From Candidatus Methanomethylicia archaeon (lineage in GTDB: Archaea > Thermoproteota > Methanomethylicia > CALHIW01), in assembly GCA_938030905.1 (NCBI GenBank), contig CALHIW010000075.1, positions 1 through 40,004 on the forward strand: 40,004 bases of DNA, in the 5' to 3' direction. Positions within the stretch are counted from its first letter, which is position 1. Each line of letters starts with the position of its first letter. The notes under the pieces are model-generated. The model did not search any database, was not told where the DNA came from, and saw nothing but the letters and a program-made list of their open reading frames with translations. Of the stretch, positions 8,597-16,904 are shown piece after piece. The translations under genes and the position numbers were made by a program.

Positions 8597-9025
8597 ATGT
8601 TAACCATACCAACCCTAAAATCTAAACCCATAAATTTAAGCTATGATATCCCAATAAGTAGAACTAAGCAGTTTTGGGATGGGCTTAAAGAGGGTAAAGT
8701 ACTTGCAACAAAGTGTAAGAAATGCGGAACACTAAACTTTCCACCAGCAGCAGACTGCCCAAACTGCTATTCCTCAGATATCGAATGGATACCCTTAAGC
8801 AGTGAAGGAGAAATTGAAACATTCACTCATGTCATAGTTAAGCCCCAGTCATTCCAGGAATATGAACCCTATACTATAGTCATAGTCAAACTTAAGGATA
8901 ATGTAAGAGTTTTAGCATGGCTTACAGATACATTAATAGAAAATATAAAAGTCGGAATGAAAGTTAAGCTACAGGTTAAAAAATCTCAGGAAGGAGTATT
9001 AACCTATGAATTTACACCGATTTAA
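8597..9025 (+). CDS. OB-fold/zinc-ribbon acyl-CoA-binding partner of thiolase (DUF35)
   Basis: A 142-residue protein with two parts. An N-terminal helix (TKQFWDGLKEGKVLATKCKK) leads into a four-cysteine zinc ribbon (CKKCG then CPNCYS). An OB-fold beta domain follows (GEIETFTHVIV to the C-terminus). DUF35 proteins bind archaeal thiolases and in known complexes channel CoA intermediates between thiolase and HMG-CoA synthase. The gene starts five bases after the thiolase stop. A separate promoter for the dehydrogenase follows, so thiolase and DUF35 form a two-gene operon. Codon choice is markedly A-ending compared with the T-ending thiolase beside it. The identification is secure. Confidence 0.9.
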   Translation: MLTIPTLKSKPINLSYDIPISRTKQFWDGLKEGKVLATKCKKCGTLNFPPAADCPNCYSSDIEWIPLSSEGEIETFTHVIVKPQSFQEYEPYTIVIVKLKDNVRVLAWLTDTLIENIKVGMKVKLQVKKSQEGVLTYEFTPI

Positions 9026-9080
9026 AATATCCTCAAATTTAAGTCATTATACCAACAGAATCCTAGTTCAATCTAGAAAC

Positions 9081-9119
9081 CTTTATATAATTCCAATACG
9101 TATCATCTTGAACGAGGTT
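9081..9119 (+). promoter_or_regulatory. Promoter and ribosome-binding site of the hydroxyacyl-CoA dehydrogenase gene
   Basis: CTTTATATAATTCC (9081-9094) is a strong TATA box about 40 bases before ATG 9125. GAGGT at 9114-9118 is a Shine-Dalgarno seven bases from the start. The dehydrogenase-hydratase pair therefore seems to be its own transcription unit. Confidence 0.6.
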
Positions 9120-9124
9120 ATTTT

Positions 9125-10318
9125 ATGAAGGTTGAAGATATTAAAAATATTGCTGTTATTGGTTCTGGAACTATGGGTCATGGTATTGCTCAAATTGCTG
9201 CAACTGCCGGATATAATGTTACAATGGTTGATGTAAACAATGAGATTTTAGCTAGAGCTATTGAGAAGATAAAGTGGAGTCTTGAGAAACTTGCTGAGAA
9301 GAGAAGAATTAAACCCGAAGATGTATCTCTTATTCTTTCACGTATTAAAACAACAACAAGACTAGAAGATGCTGCTGAAAGTGCTGATGTAGCTATAGAA
9401 GCAATACCTGAAAAAATTGAGTTAAAAAAAGAGCTCTTTGCTAGGCTTGACCAGTTAGCTTCTAAACATGCCATCCTAGCAACCAATACTTCAAGTTTAA
9501 GCATTACTGAAATATCGAGATCTACAAGTAGACCAGATAAAATTGTTGGAATGCATTTCTTTAATCCACCACAGTTAATGTCGCTATGCGAAGTAATCAA
9601 GGGGCAGTTTACAAGTGATGAAACTTTGAGCATTACTGCTGAACTTGCTAAAAAAATGGGTAAAACTGTTATTATATGTAAAAAGGATGTTAGAGGTTTT
9701 ATAGTGAATAGGGTTCTTGGAGCAGTATTTAATGAAGTATTTTGGACTGTATATCGAAAGGAATCTACAATAGAGGAAGTTGATGCATCAGTTAAGTATA
9801 AGGCAGGTTTTCCAATGGGTATATTTGAACTTGCTGACTATGTAGGGCTTGATGTACTAGCAAACGTTGCAAAAGTTATGTATGAAGCATATGGTGAAAG
9901 AATGAAGCCATGCCCATTAGCTACATCTCTACTAAATGAAGGTAAACTTGGTCAAAAAACCAGTCAAGGCTTTTACGACTGGTCAATAGGTAGGCCAAGA
10001 ATAAAGTTCACACTTGCAGGAAAATATGATATAAATAGAGTGTATACTGTAGCAGTTAATGAGGCTGCCTGGCTAATACATGAAGATGTTGCAGATCCAG
10101 TAGATATAGATACCGGTATGAAGCTTGGTGCTGGCTGGCCTTCAGGACCATGCGAATTAGGAGATAGATTAGGCCTAGATGTAGTGCTAGGTAAATTAAG
10201 GGATATGTACTCAAAATATGGTGAGGAAATGTATAGGCCATGTCCTCTTCTTGAAGACTATGTTGGTAAGGGTAGACTCGGCAAGAAAACTGGTCAAGGA
10301 TTTTACATCTATAAATAG
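9125..10318 (+). CDS. 3-hydroxyacyl-CoA dehydrogenase (tandem C-terminal domains)
   Basis: NAD-dependent oxidation of 3-hydroxyacyl-CoA to 3-ketoacyl-CoA in beta-oxidation, in the cytoplasm. 397 residues. A Rossmann fold begins VIGSGTMGHGIAQ (residues 11-23), and the catalytic His is in GMHFFNPP (His144). The first C-terminal domain contains VRGFIVNRVLGAVFNE and KAGFPMGIFELADYVGLDV. A second copy ends with AGWPSGPCELGDRLGLDVV and GKKTGQGFYIYK. In Archaeoglobus and Sulfolobales relatives this dehydrogenase is fused N-terminally to an enoyl-CoA hydratase. Here the hydratase follows in the same reading frame, separated by one TAG and three codons. The GGTAGGTG that overlaps the stop serves as the next gene's ribosome-binding site. 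Confidence 0.92.
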   Translation: MKVEDIKNIAVIGSGTMGHGIAQIAATAGYNVTMVDVNNEILARAIEKIKWSLEKLAEKRRIKPEDVSLILSRIKTTTRLEDAAESADVAIEAIPEKIELKKELFARLDQLASKHAILATNTSSLSITEISRSTSRPDKIVGMHFFNPPQLMSLCEVIKGQFTSDETLSITAELAKKMGKTVIICKKDVRGFIVNRVLGAVFNEVFWTVYRKESTIEEVDASVKYKAGFPMGIFELADYVGLDVLANVAKVMYEAYGERMKPCPLATSLLNEGKLGQKTSQGFYDWSIGRPRIKFTLAGKYDINRVYTVAVNEAAWLIHEDVADPVDIDTGMKLGAGWPSGPCELGDRLGLDVVLGKLRDMYSKYGEEMYRPCPLLEDYVGKGRLGKKTGQGFYIYK

Positions 10319-10327
10319 GTAGGTGTT

Positions 10328-11122
10328 ATGTCTGAAGCAAGAAGGTTTGAAAATATAATTGTGAGGAAGGAGGATAAGATAGGTTGGATAGTGCTTAATA
10401 GGCCGCATAGGCTAAACGCTATGACTATAGAGTTGCTAAATGAGCTTTCAGCAGCTCTAGATGAGTTTGAAGCTGATGGAGATGTTAGATGCATAATTAT
10501 AACGGGTGCTGGTGAAAGAGCATTTAGTGTAGGTGCTGATGTAACATCATTTTCCAGCTTAACACCAATAACAGCTGTAGAAGCATCAAGTAAGGGGCAA
10601 GAAGTAATATCGAAGATAGAAAAAATTTCAAAGCCAGTTATAGCAGCTATAAATGGATATGCTTTAGGTGGTGGATTAGAACTAGCTCTTGCATGTGACT
10701 TTAGAATAGCTTCAGAAACAAGTCAGCTAGGTCAGCCTGAAATCAAGCTTGGAATTATTCCAGGATGGGGAGGAACACAAAGACTTCCGCGAATAGTTGG
10801 CTTAGCAAAAGCCAAAGAGCTAATAATGTTAGGTGATAGAATAGTTGCTGATGAAGCTTTAAGAATTGGATTAGTACATAAAGTTGTTCAGATAGATAAA
10901 TTTGAAGAGGAAGTTAAAGCATTTGCGAGGAAGCTTGCTGAGGGCCCACCAGTAGCATTAAAATGTGCTAAGTACGCATTAAATCTTAGCACTCAGACAT
11001 CGTTGGAGACCGGATTAAGAGTTGAAGCTGAGGCGTTTGGAATGGTAATGGCTTCAAAGGACGTGATTGAAGGTATAACTGCATTTTTTGAGAAAAGAAA
11101 ACCGGAGTTTAAGGGAGAGTAG
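10328..11122 (+). CDS. Enoyl-CoA hydratase
   Basis: Adds water to trans-2-enoyl-CoA (for example crotonyl-CoA) to give 3-hydroxyacyl-CoA. 264 residues, a typical crotonase length. The oxyanion-hole segments are AFSVGADVTSF (about 65-75) and YALGGGLELALACDFRIAS (about 111-129). Both catalytic acids are present: Glu138 in QPEIKLGIIPGWGGTQRLP and Glu164 in AKELIMLGDR. The C-terminus ends AFFEKRKPEF, standard for this family. It is co-transcribed and translationally coupled with the dehydrogenase nine bases upstream. It ends four bases from the convergent acyl-CoA dehydrogenase gene. No anomaly is seen. Confidence 0.93.
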   Translation: MSEARRFENIIVRKEDKIGWIVLNRPHRLNAMTIELLNELSAALDEFEADGDVRCIIITGAGERAFSVGADVTSFSSLTPITAVEASSKGQEVISKIEKISKPVIAAINGYALGGGLELALACDFRIASETSQLGQPEIKLGIIPGWGGTQRLPRIVGLAKAKELIMLGDRIVADEALRIGLVHKVVQIDKFEEEVKAFARKLAEGPPVALKCAKYALNLSTQTSLETGLRVEAEAFGMVMASKDVIEGITAFFEKRKPEFKGE

Positions 11123-11126
11123 AAAG

Positions 11127-12338
11127 CTAGCTTAACCCCAATAAATCTATTCCAAAAACTTTCTTTAAAAGCTGTCTTATAGTTATCATTCTTTGAATCT
11201 CATTAGTTCCCTCATAAATCTTCATGATTTCAGCATCACGTAGAAGCATATCCACATAGTTTTCAACAGCTACTCCATAGCCTGCATGAATATTTATTGT
11301 CTTTAAAGCAGCTCTCTCAGCTACCTCTGTTGCATATGCTTTAGCTATTGAGGCAACAAATATCGCCTCAGGTCTTCCTTGATCTGCTAAGTATGCTGCC
11401 CAATATGTTAAAAACCTTGCTGCAAGCAGTTCTGTAAGAATATCTGTAAGATAAAATTGTATTGCTTGATATGAAATTATTGGCTTCTCGAAAACATTAC
11501 GTTGAAGAGCATAGTTTAACGATTTTTCAAATGCATTTTGAGTAAGTCCAACAGCCTGTGCAGCTACACCTATTCTTCCATGATCATAAGTATCCATAAG
11601 TATCTTAAATCCCTCACCAATAGGTCCAAGTACATTTTCCTCAGGTACTTTAACATCATCAAATATAACTTCAGCAGTATGACTCGCCTTTAATCCAACC
11701 ATCTCCATTCTTGAAGCTGATACTCCTATCCAATCCCTCTCAACAATGAAACATGTAATACCCCTCCACCTCTCTCTTCTACTTGGTGGAGAACTTGTTC
11801 TAGCAGGTACAATATAGTAGTTAGCTATATCACCACTAGTTATGAACATTTTCCTGCCTGTAAGAACCCAATGATTATTAATCTTCTTTGCCGTGGTCTG
11901 TATTCCTGCCGGATCGCTTCCACCACTTGCTTCTGTTGATGCATGTGCAGCAAGTTTTTCGCCACTAGCAATTTGTGGAAGATATTTTTTCTTTTGCTCC
12001 TCAGTACCGTATTTCAGTATTGGGTATGTAAATAATCCATGAACTAAAAGATATGTTGAAAATGCAGGATATGCTCTACATAATTCTTCAGATAGTAAAA
12101 CCATCATTAAGGTATCTCCACCTTGCCCACCATATTTTATAGGTATATCAATTCCAAAAAATCCTTGTTGAGCCGCTTTTTCATGAAGATCTCTTGGAAT
12201 TGTTCTTGTCTTCTCCATTTCAGCAATTCTTGGAATAACTTCTCTTTCAACAAATTCTCTTACAGATTTTCTAAAAATCTCATGTTCAGGCTTAAATTCC
12301 AATTTAAAATCATTAATAGACAAAAAGGGTAAAACCAA
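11127..12338 (-). CDS. Acyl-CoA dehydrogenase (short-chain type)
   Basis: FAD enzyme that oxidises acyl-CoA to trans-2-enoyl-CoA and hands electrons to ETF. 403 residues. The N-terminal helical domain includes FRKSVREFVEREVIPRI, and the middle beta domain contains KKINNHWVLTGRKMFITSG. The C-terminal helices include YDHGRIGVAAQAVGL. The catalytic base is Glu376 in IYEGTNEIQRM, the position used by short- and medium-chain enzymes. The start codon is TTG at 12338, supported by GAGGTGGG a few bases upstream. A TATA-like AATTATAAATTT/TTTAAATT lies at 12361-12380. It faces the hydratase gene end to end. The expected electron acceptor is EtfAB, encoded at 1528-3289. Butyryl-CoA is a reasonable substrate given the mutase nearby. 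Confidence 0.92.
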   Translation of the reverse strand: MVLPFLSINDFKLEFKPEHEIFRKSVREFVEREVIPRIAEMEKTRTIPRDLHEKAAQQGFFGIDIPIKYGGQGGDTLMMVLLSEELCRAYPAFSTYLLVHGLFTYPILKYGTEEQKKKYLPQIASGEKLAAHASTEASGGSDPAGIQTTAKKINNHWVLTGRKMFITSGDIANYYIVPARTSSPPSRRERWRGITCFIVERDWIGVSASRMEMVGLKASHTAEVIFDDVKVPEENVLGPIGEGFKILMDTYDHGRIGVAAQAVGLTQNAFEKSLNYALQRNVFEKPIISYQAIQFYLTDILTELLAARFLTYWAAYLADQGRPEAIFVASIAKAYATEVAERAALKTINIHAGYGVAVENYVDMLLRDAEIMKIYEGTNEIQRMITIRQLLKKVFGIDLLGLS

Positions 12339-12700
12339 TTAACCCACCTCTATGGTTAAATTTATAATTTAATTTAAACTTTATGGGTTAAAACATGCAT
12401 ATTCATCTTCCCTCATATTCGTTATGCTGTCCTTAATTTATAAATAAATACTTACGGTTTCATATTTTATGTGAATACCATAGTAATGAGGAGAATCTGA
12501 AATTAAGCTTAAGATACACTTGGTCCCTATTAATACCAACCAATTTTGCCAATTCATATCTAAGAAAAAGAATATCCTAATTAATAAACCTAGAAGCTAT
12601 TAGGAAAAGTTAAGTAAATATCTAATTAATTCCAGATTATAAATGAAATAGTTAAATGTTTTTAGAAAACTTTTATAGGGAGAAATGATTGAAATGAGAC
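12339..12700. other. Divergent intergenic region between acyl-CoA dehydrogenase and MeaB genes
   Basis: It holds two promoters and no gene. On the left are the minus-strand TATA-like box and GAGGTGG ribosome-binding site of the dehydrogenase. On the right, CTTTTATAGG (12670-12679) lies about 25 bases before ATG 12701, suggesting a leaderless meaB message. The middle is AT-rich with no clear repeat or operator. Confidence 0.45.
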
Positions 12701-13669
12701 ATGGTAGAACTGGAAATTGTTAAAAATATACTAAATGGTGACAAGAAAGCAATAGCCAAAGCAATATCAATTATAGAGAATCTTAAACCTGAAGCATGCA
12801 ATATACTTAAAGCATTAAGAGAATACTATGGAAAATCCCATATAGTAGGTGTAACCGGTCCTCTCGGAATCGGCAAAAGCACGCTCATAGATAAGTTGAT
12901 ATCAATATATAGAAAGTCAAGATGCAGTATTGCCGTTATAGCCATTGATCCTACAAGTCCCTTTACTGGTGGAGCCTTACTTGGTGATAGAGTTAGAATG
13001 CAGAAGCATAGTCTTGATGATGGAGTTTTTATTAGAAGTATGGCTACAAGGGGAGGATATGGTGGCATTGCAAGAGCATTAGGTCCAACTATTAGGATTC
13101 TTGAGGCAGCAGGTTTTAATACTATAATAATTGAAAGTGTGGGTGCTGGGCAGCTTGATGTGAATATAGCAAACTATTCACATACAGTCCTACTTGTACT
13201 TGGACCCATGCTTGGTGATGAAATTCAGTTTATGAAATCAGGTATAATGGAGGTTGCAGATATATATGTTATAAACAAATCAGATAATCCAAATGCTGAG
13301 TTAGTGAGCATGATGTTAGTAGAGCTTCTTAAGTATAGAAAACATGAAGGATGGATACCTCCAGTGGTGAAAACCATCGGCTTAACCGGAATGGGAGTGG
13401 AGGAGCTCTACCGCCAAATATTGATCCATAAGGATTTTCTCCATAAAACGGATACTTTTACAAAACTTAGTAGAAAACGCTTTATGTCTGAGCTCGCAGA
13501 TAATGTTCTATATGAGTTAAACACGATTATTAAAGAGAAGCTATATAGAGACTTAGAGATTGAAAAAATAATAGAATCGTATATGAGATTTGAAATAACA
13601 TCATATAATGCAGCTAAGCAAATTATTAGACTCATACCAAAAATACTTCATTCATCTATAAATCTTTAA
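12701..13669 (+). CDS. meaB: MeaB/ArgK-type GTPase, chaperone of the B12-dependent mutase
   Basis: G3E-family GTPase that guards loading and repair of adenosylcobalamin in acyl-CoA mutases. 322 residues. The P-loop GPLGIGKST is at residues 53-61 (usually GxPGxGKST; Pro and Leu are swapped in order here). VIAIDPTSPFTGGALLGDRVRM follows, the family's Walker-adjacent signature. IIIESVGAGQLDVNIANYSHT carries the switch region. VINKSD is the base-recognition motif. A helical dimerisation tail follows. The gene lies beside, but convergent with, the mutase genes at 14822-16904, separated by 1.15 kb of eroded sequence. In isobutyryl-CoA mutase systems the homologous chaperone is MeaI, so the exact partner depends on the mutase's identity. 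Confidence 0.9.
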   Translation: MVELEIVKNILNGDKKAIAKAISIIENLKPEACNILKALREYYGKSHIVGVTGPLGIGKSTLIDKLISIYRKSRCSIAVIAIDPTSPFTGGALLGDRVRMQKHSLDDGVFIRSMATRGGYGGIARALGPTIRILEAAGFNTIIIESVGAGQLDVNIANYSHTVLLVLGPMLGDEIQFMKSGIMEVADIYVINKSDNPNAELVSMMLVELLKYRKHEGWIPPVVKTIGLTGMGVEELYRQILIHKDFLHKTDTFTKLSRKRFMSELADNVLYELNTIIKEKLYRDLEIEKIIESYMRFEITSYNAAKQIIRLIPKILHSSINL

Positions 13670-14821
13670 TATAATAGATGTCAATTTGCTACTGAATTAT
13701 AGTTAACTTAAAACTATATATTACCAGTAAAATACCTAATGATGTCTAATCTACTCCGAATATTTTACGAGTCTATTCAGGATTGCATATTTAATTAAGG
13801 TTTTACGCCATCTCTTTTAGCCTTCTTAAAAGTGGAAAAGCCCCCTGTTTGTGGAGAGAGGGCGTTACGTAGTATTGTTATGGCGTCTACTTATACCTAT
13901 CAGTCTTCGCTGAGAGGCTTAAGTAGCTCCAACCTCTTTGCTAAGAGGTGTTAGATAACTGTCTTGTTCTGGATCCAGATCCAGACAGCTTCTTAGAAGG
14001 CTTATTTAACCCGAAAGAGCTTGTGGATTAGGTTTGGATTCATGGTGAAGCTTAGCGGTTTTGATAGCTGCGACTCCATGAAGGGTCTATCTTATGCCTA
14101 GAGGCTATGAGTATCAGCATGGGTTCACAGTCTATTTGTTTCTGAGGAGATTTAAGTTGGAGAGTAATATTCACATAGATGAAATAGGCATAGTATCATG
14201 ACTGCGAGCTAGGCTAGACTTATGGTAATAAGTCTAAAGGAAGGTGACTGATGCATGGTAGAGGATTACTGATACAATTAAGGACTGCCTAAAATTCTTT
14301 AATGTTCACCTCCCATGTCAATTCTCGAGAGAGGCATATAATGAACTTCCTAAGCTTATACAAGCTCTACTACAACAGTCTCAGACACAGCTAGCTCTAA
14401 TAGGGCTTCTAATACCCATAGTGAATGAGATATAATGACTTGAGCTAAAAATCATCAAGGAGGTGTCCTATGCCTTTAACTAAACAAGTTCCCATTTAGG
14501 ATGTATGGCTATTCTTTATTTACAAATCTATCCGTACATCCCCATTATCAGAATTATTGTTTTATAGCTTCATCATTAGTCAAGAACTTTTATTTAATCT
14601 GTAATGGGCCTAATTCCTTAACAATGAACCTCATAAAATACTCTAATACTCTGATTAAAGCTTAAAAATAGGGGTATATTGATTGGAGCTTTTAACACTT
14701 TGTATAAGGACTTTTAAAGCTAAGCTGGATGAATAATTATGGGTATTGATTAATAAGTCTTTGGACAAGTAAATTTATGATATGTATGATCTACAGCTCT
14801 AAAGTATTATGTGGTTGTGAA
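13670..14821. other. Eroded gene-free region between meaB and the mutase genes
   Basis: About 1.15 kb, richer in G+C than the flanks from about 13840 to 14470, with no long ORF. On the plus strand short interrupted protein-like pieces appear, for example IHIDEIG near 14170 and TDTIKDCLKFFNVHLPCQF near 14270-14330. Their frames are broken by many stops. This looks like a decayed gene, perhaps from a mobile element, but I cannot name the family. Confidence 0.3.
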
Positions 14822-15223
14822 TTACTCGGCTTTATGTATTATTTGCTTTATGAATTTAGCTATATCTGCTATAGGTGTTCCCGGGAGGAAAACCTCCTTT
14901 ACGCCATGATCTTTCAGAAATTTAATATCCTCAAGTGGAATGGTACCCCCAACTACTACTATAACATTATTAATTCCTCTTTCTTTTAGAATTCTTAAAA
15001 CCTCTGGCACTAAAACATCATGTGCTCCCGAGAGAATACTTAAACCTATTACATCAACATCCTCCTGAATAGCTGTTTCAACTATTTGTTCAGGTGTATT
15101 CCATAATCCAGCATATATAACTTCCATTCCTTCTTCTGCAAGTCCCCTAGCTACAACTTTAGCTCCTCTATCATGTCCATTAAGTCCCGGCTTGGCTATA
15201 AGTACCCTAACTTTCTTCTCCAT
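14822..15223 (-). CDS. B12-binding small subunit of an acyl-CoA mutase (methylmalonyl-/isobutyryl-CoA mutase type)
   Basis: Adenosylcobalamin-binding Rossmann domain of a two-subunit mutase, about 133 residues, similar in size to IcmB. RVLIAKPGLNGHDRGAKVVA is the cobalamin-binding loop with the axial His17. SILSGAHDVLVPEVLRILKE is the second loop, and VVVGGTIPLEDI the GG strand. The D of the usual DxHxxG motif is Asn15 here (AAT in the DNA). The frame is open to 15277, but ATG 15223 has AGGTGG six bases upstream, overlapping the stop of the large-subunit gene. The two genes are therefore translationally coupled. The Asn change is worth checking because this Asp normally hydrogen-bonds the cobalt-ligating His. 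Confidence 0.9.
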   Translation of the reverse strand: MEKKVRVLIAKPGLNGHDRGAKVVARGLAEEGMEVIYAGLWNTPEQIVETAIQEDVDVIGLSILSGAHDVLVPEVLRILKERGINNVIVVVGGTIPLEDIKFLKDHGVKEVFLPGTPIADIAKFIKQIIHKAE

Positions 15224-15233
15224 GTTGTTCCAC

Positions 15234-16904
15234 CTAGAAGATTGCTGGTTCGCGATATTTTCCATAAACCTCTTCAAATACGTACATAACCTCTCCTAGT
15301 GTTGCTTTAGCTTTAACAGCTTCAAATACTACTGGGAATAAATGATCATTTTTCTCAGCTGTTTTTCTTAGTTTATCCAGTATATAATTGACTTTTTGCT
15401 GATCTCTATTTCTTCTAAATTCATTCAAAAGTTTTCTCCTCTCATCTTCAAGTTCCAGAGGTACTTTTAAAGGTTTAAAATCATACTTTAGCTCAGCTGG
15501 TTGAAGTATGTTAACCCCAACTTTTTCTATTTCCTTTTTCTCTATTTTTCTTCTATACTCATTTGCTGATTTCGCAATTTCAATAAGGAAGTAGCCATTC
15601 TTTATGCATTCTACAACCCCACCCATTCTTTCTATTCTTTCTATTTCACTCCATGCTCTTTCCTCCATTTCGTTTGTTAGCCACTCTATATAGTATGAGC
15701 CTCCTAATGGATCAATCACATCAGCTACACCGGTTTCATGTGCTATAATACGTTGGGTAAGAGTTGCTATTTTAGCTGCTTTCTCAGTAGGAACGCAAAT
15801 TGCTTCATCAAATGAGTTTGTATGAAGTGACTGTGTTCCTCCCAAAATTGCAGCCAGAGCCTGTATTGCTACCCTAACAATGTTAAGCTCTGGGTATTGG
15901 TATGTTAATGTATGGCCTGCTGTCTGTGTATGAAATCTAAGAATCCACGCTCTAGGTTTCACTACATTAAATCTTTCACGCATAATTTTAGCCCACATAC
16001 GTCTAGCAGCTCTAAACTTCGCTATTTCTTCAAAGAAGTTATCTCCACATGCAAAGAAAAAGGAAAATGTTGATGCAACATCATCGATATTTAGTCTGGC
16101 TTCTATGCACTTTTCAATATAGGTTATGCCATTCATTATTGTCCATGCAAGCTCTTGAATAGGTGTTGCCCCAGCCTCTCTTATATGATAGCCACTTACA
16201 CTGATTGGATGCCACCTAGGAGCATTCTTAACGCAGAATTTTATAATATCAATAACGATATTAATATGTGGCTCAGGAGGAAATCTGTATGATTTTTGAC
16301 CTATAAACTCCTTAAGCATATCGTTTTGTGTTGTACCACTAACATCAGTTAAAGAGTAGCCTTGAGCTTCAGCTAGAGCAAAATGACATGCAAGAACATA
16401 TATTGCCGGAGTGTTTATAGTGTAGTTTACAGTAACCTTACCAATAGGTATTCCACTCCAAAGATCCTCCATGTCTTTAATGCATGAGACGGAAACACCA
16501 CACCTACCAACCTCTCCTCTTGCTAATGGATCATCTGAATCATATCCTAAAAGTGTTGGGTAGTCGAAGGCACAGCTTAACCCTGTCTCACCATGGGCTA
16601 TTAGATCCTTCCATCTAGAATTTGTTTCTATTGGGCTTCCAAATCCAGAAAACATTCTAATGGTCCAGAGTTTACCGCGATACATGGTTTCATAAATACC
16701 TCTTGTAAATGGATAATGACCTGGATCCCCTAGGTCCTTTTCATAACTTAGATTTTTAATATCTTCAGGTTTATAGAACTGTTTAACTCCAATACCTGAA
16801 AGTGTCTCAAACCTATTTTTTCTTTCAAGCCCCTTCCTAGCTCTTTCTCTTTCTTTTCTCTCCAGCTCGATTTGTTTTAATACCATATTGTTTATGGAAC
16901 TCAT
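15234..16904 (-). CDS. Acyl-CoA mutase large subunit with isobutyryl-CoA-mutase-like substrate residues
   Basis: Substrate-binding TIM-barrel subunit of a coenzyme-B12 carbon-skeleton mutase. 556 residues, close to IcmA (about 560) and to archaeal methylmalonyl-CoA mutase alpha. Family landmarks are YPFTRGIYETMYRGKLWTIR (64-83), GYDSDDPLARGEVGRCGV (120-136), TTQNDMLKEFI and SGYHIREAGATPIQELA, the last including His240. At the two substrate positions it has Phe85 (TIRMFSGFG) and Gln203 (IGQKSYRFPP). Methylmalonyl-CoA mutases have Tyr and Arg there. Isobutyryl-CoA mutases have Phe and Gln. Ala112 excludes the 2-hydroxyisobutyryl type, which has Asp. A TATA-like TTTTAAGTATT about 28 bases upstream suggests a leaderless message. 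Family is certain and the substrate call is an inference from residues. Confidence 0.9.
   Translation of the reverse strand: MSSINNMVLKQIELERKERERARKGLERKNRFETLSGIGVKQFYKPEDIKNLSYEKDLGDPGHYPFTRGIYETMYRGKLWTIRMFSGFGSPIETNSRWKDLIAHGETGLSCAFDYPTLLGYDSDDPLARGEVGRCGVSVSCIKDMEDLWSGIPIGKVTVNYTINTPAIYVLACHFALAEAQGYSLTDVSGTTQNDMLKEFIGQKSYRFPPEPHINIVIDIIKFCVKNAPRWHPISVSGYHIREAGATPIQELAWTIMNGITYIEKCIEARLNIDDVASTFSFFFACGDNFFEEIAKFRAARRMWAKIMRERFNVVKPRAWILRFHTQTAGHTLTYQYPELNIVRVAIQALAAILGGTQSLHTNSFDEAICVPTEKAAKIATLTQRIIAHETGVADVIDPLGGSYYIEWLTNEMEERAWSEIERIERMGGVVECIKNGYFLIEIAKSANEYRRKIEKKEIEKVGVNILQPAELKYDFKPLKVPLELEDERRKLLNEFRRNRDQQKVNYILDKLRKTAEKNDHLFPVVFEAVKAKATLGEVMYVFEEVYGKYREPAIF

Noticed and set aside
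14777..14989. 70-codon plus-strand ORF overlapping the end of the mutase small-subunit gene
   Set aside because: It is a shadow of the B12-binding gene on the other strand and has no protein-like features.
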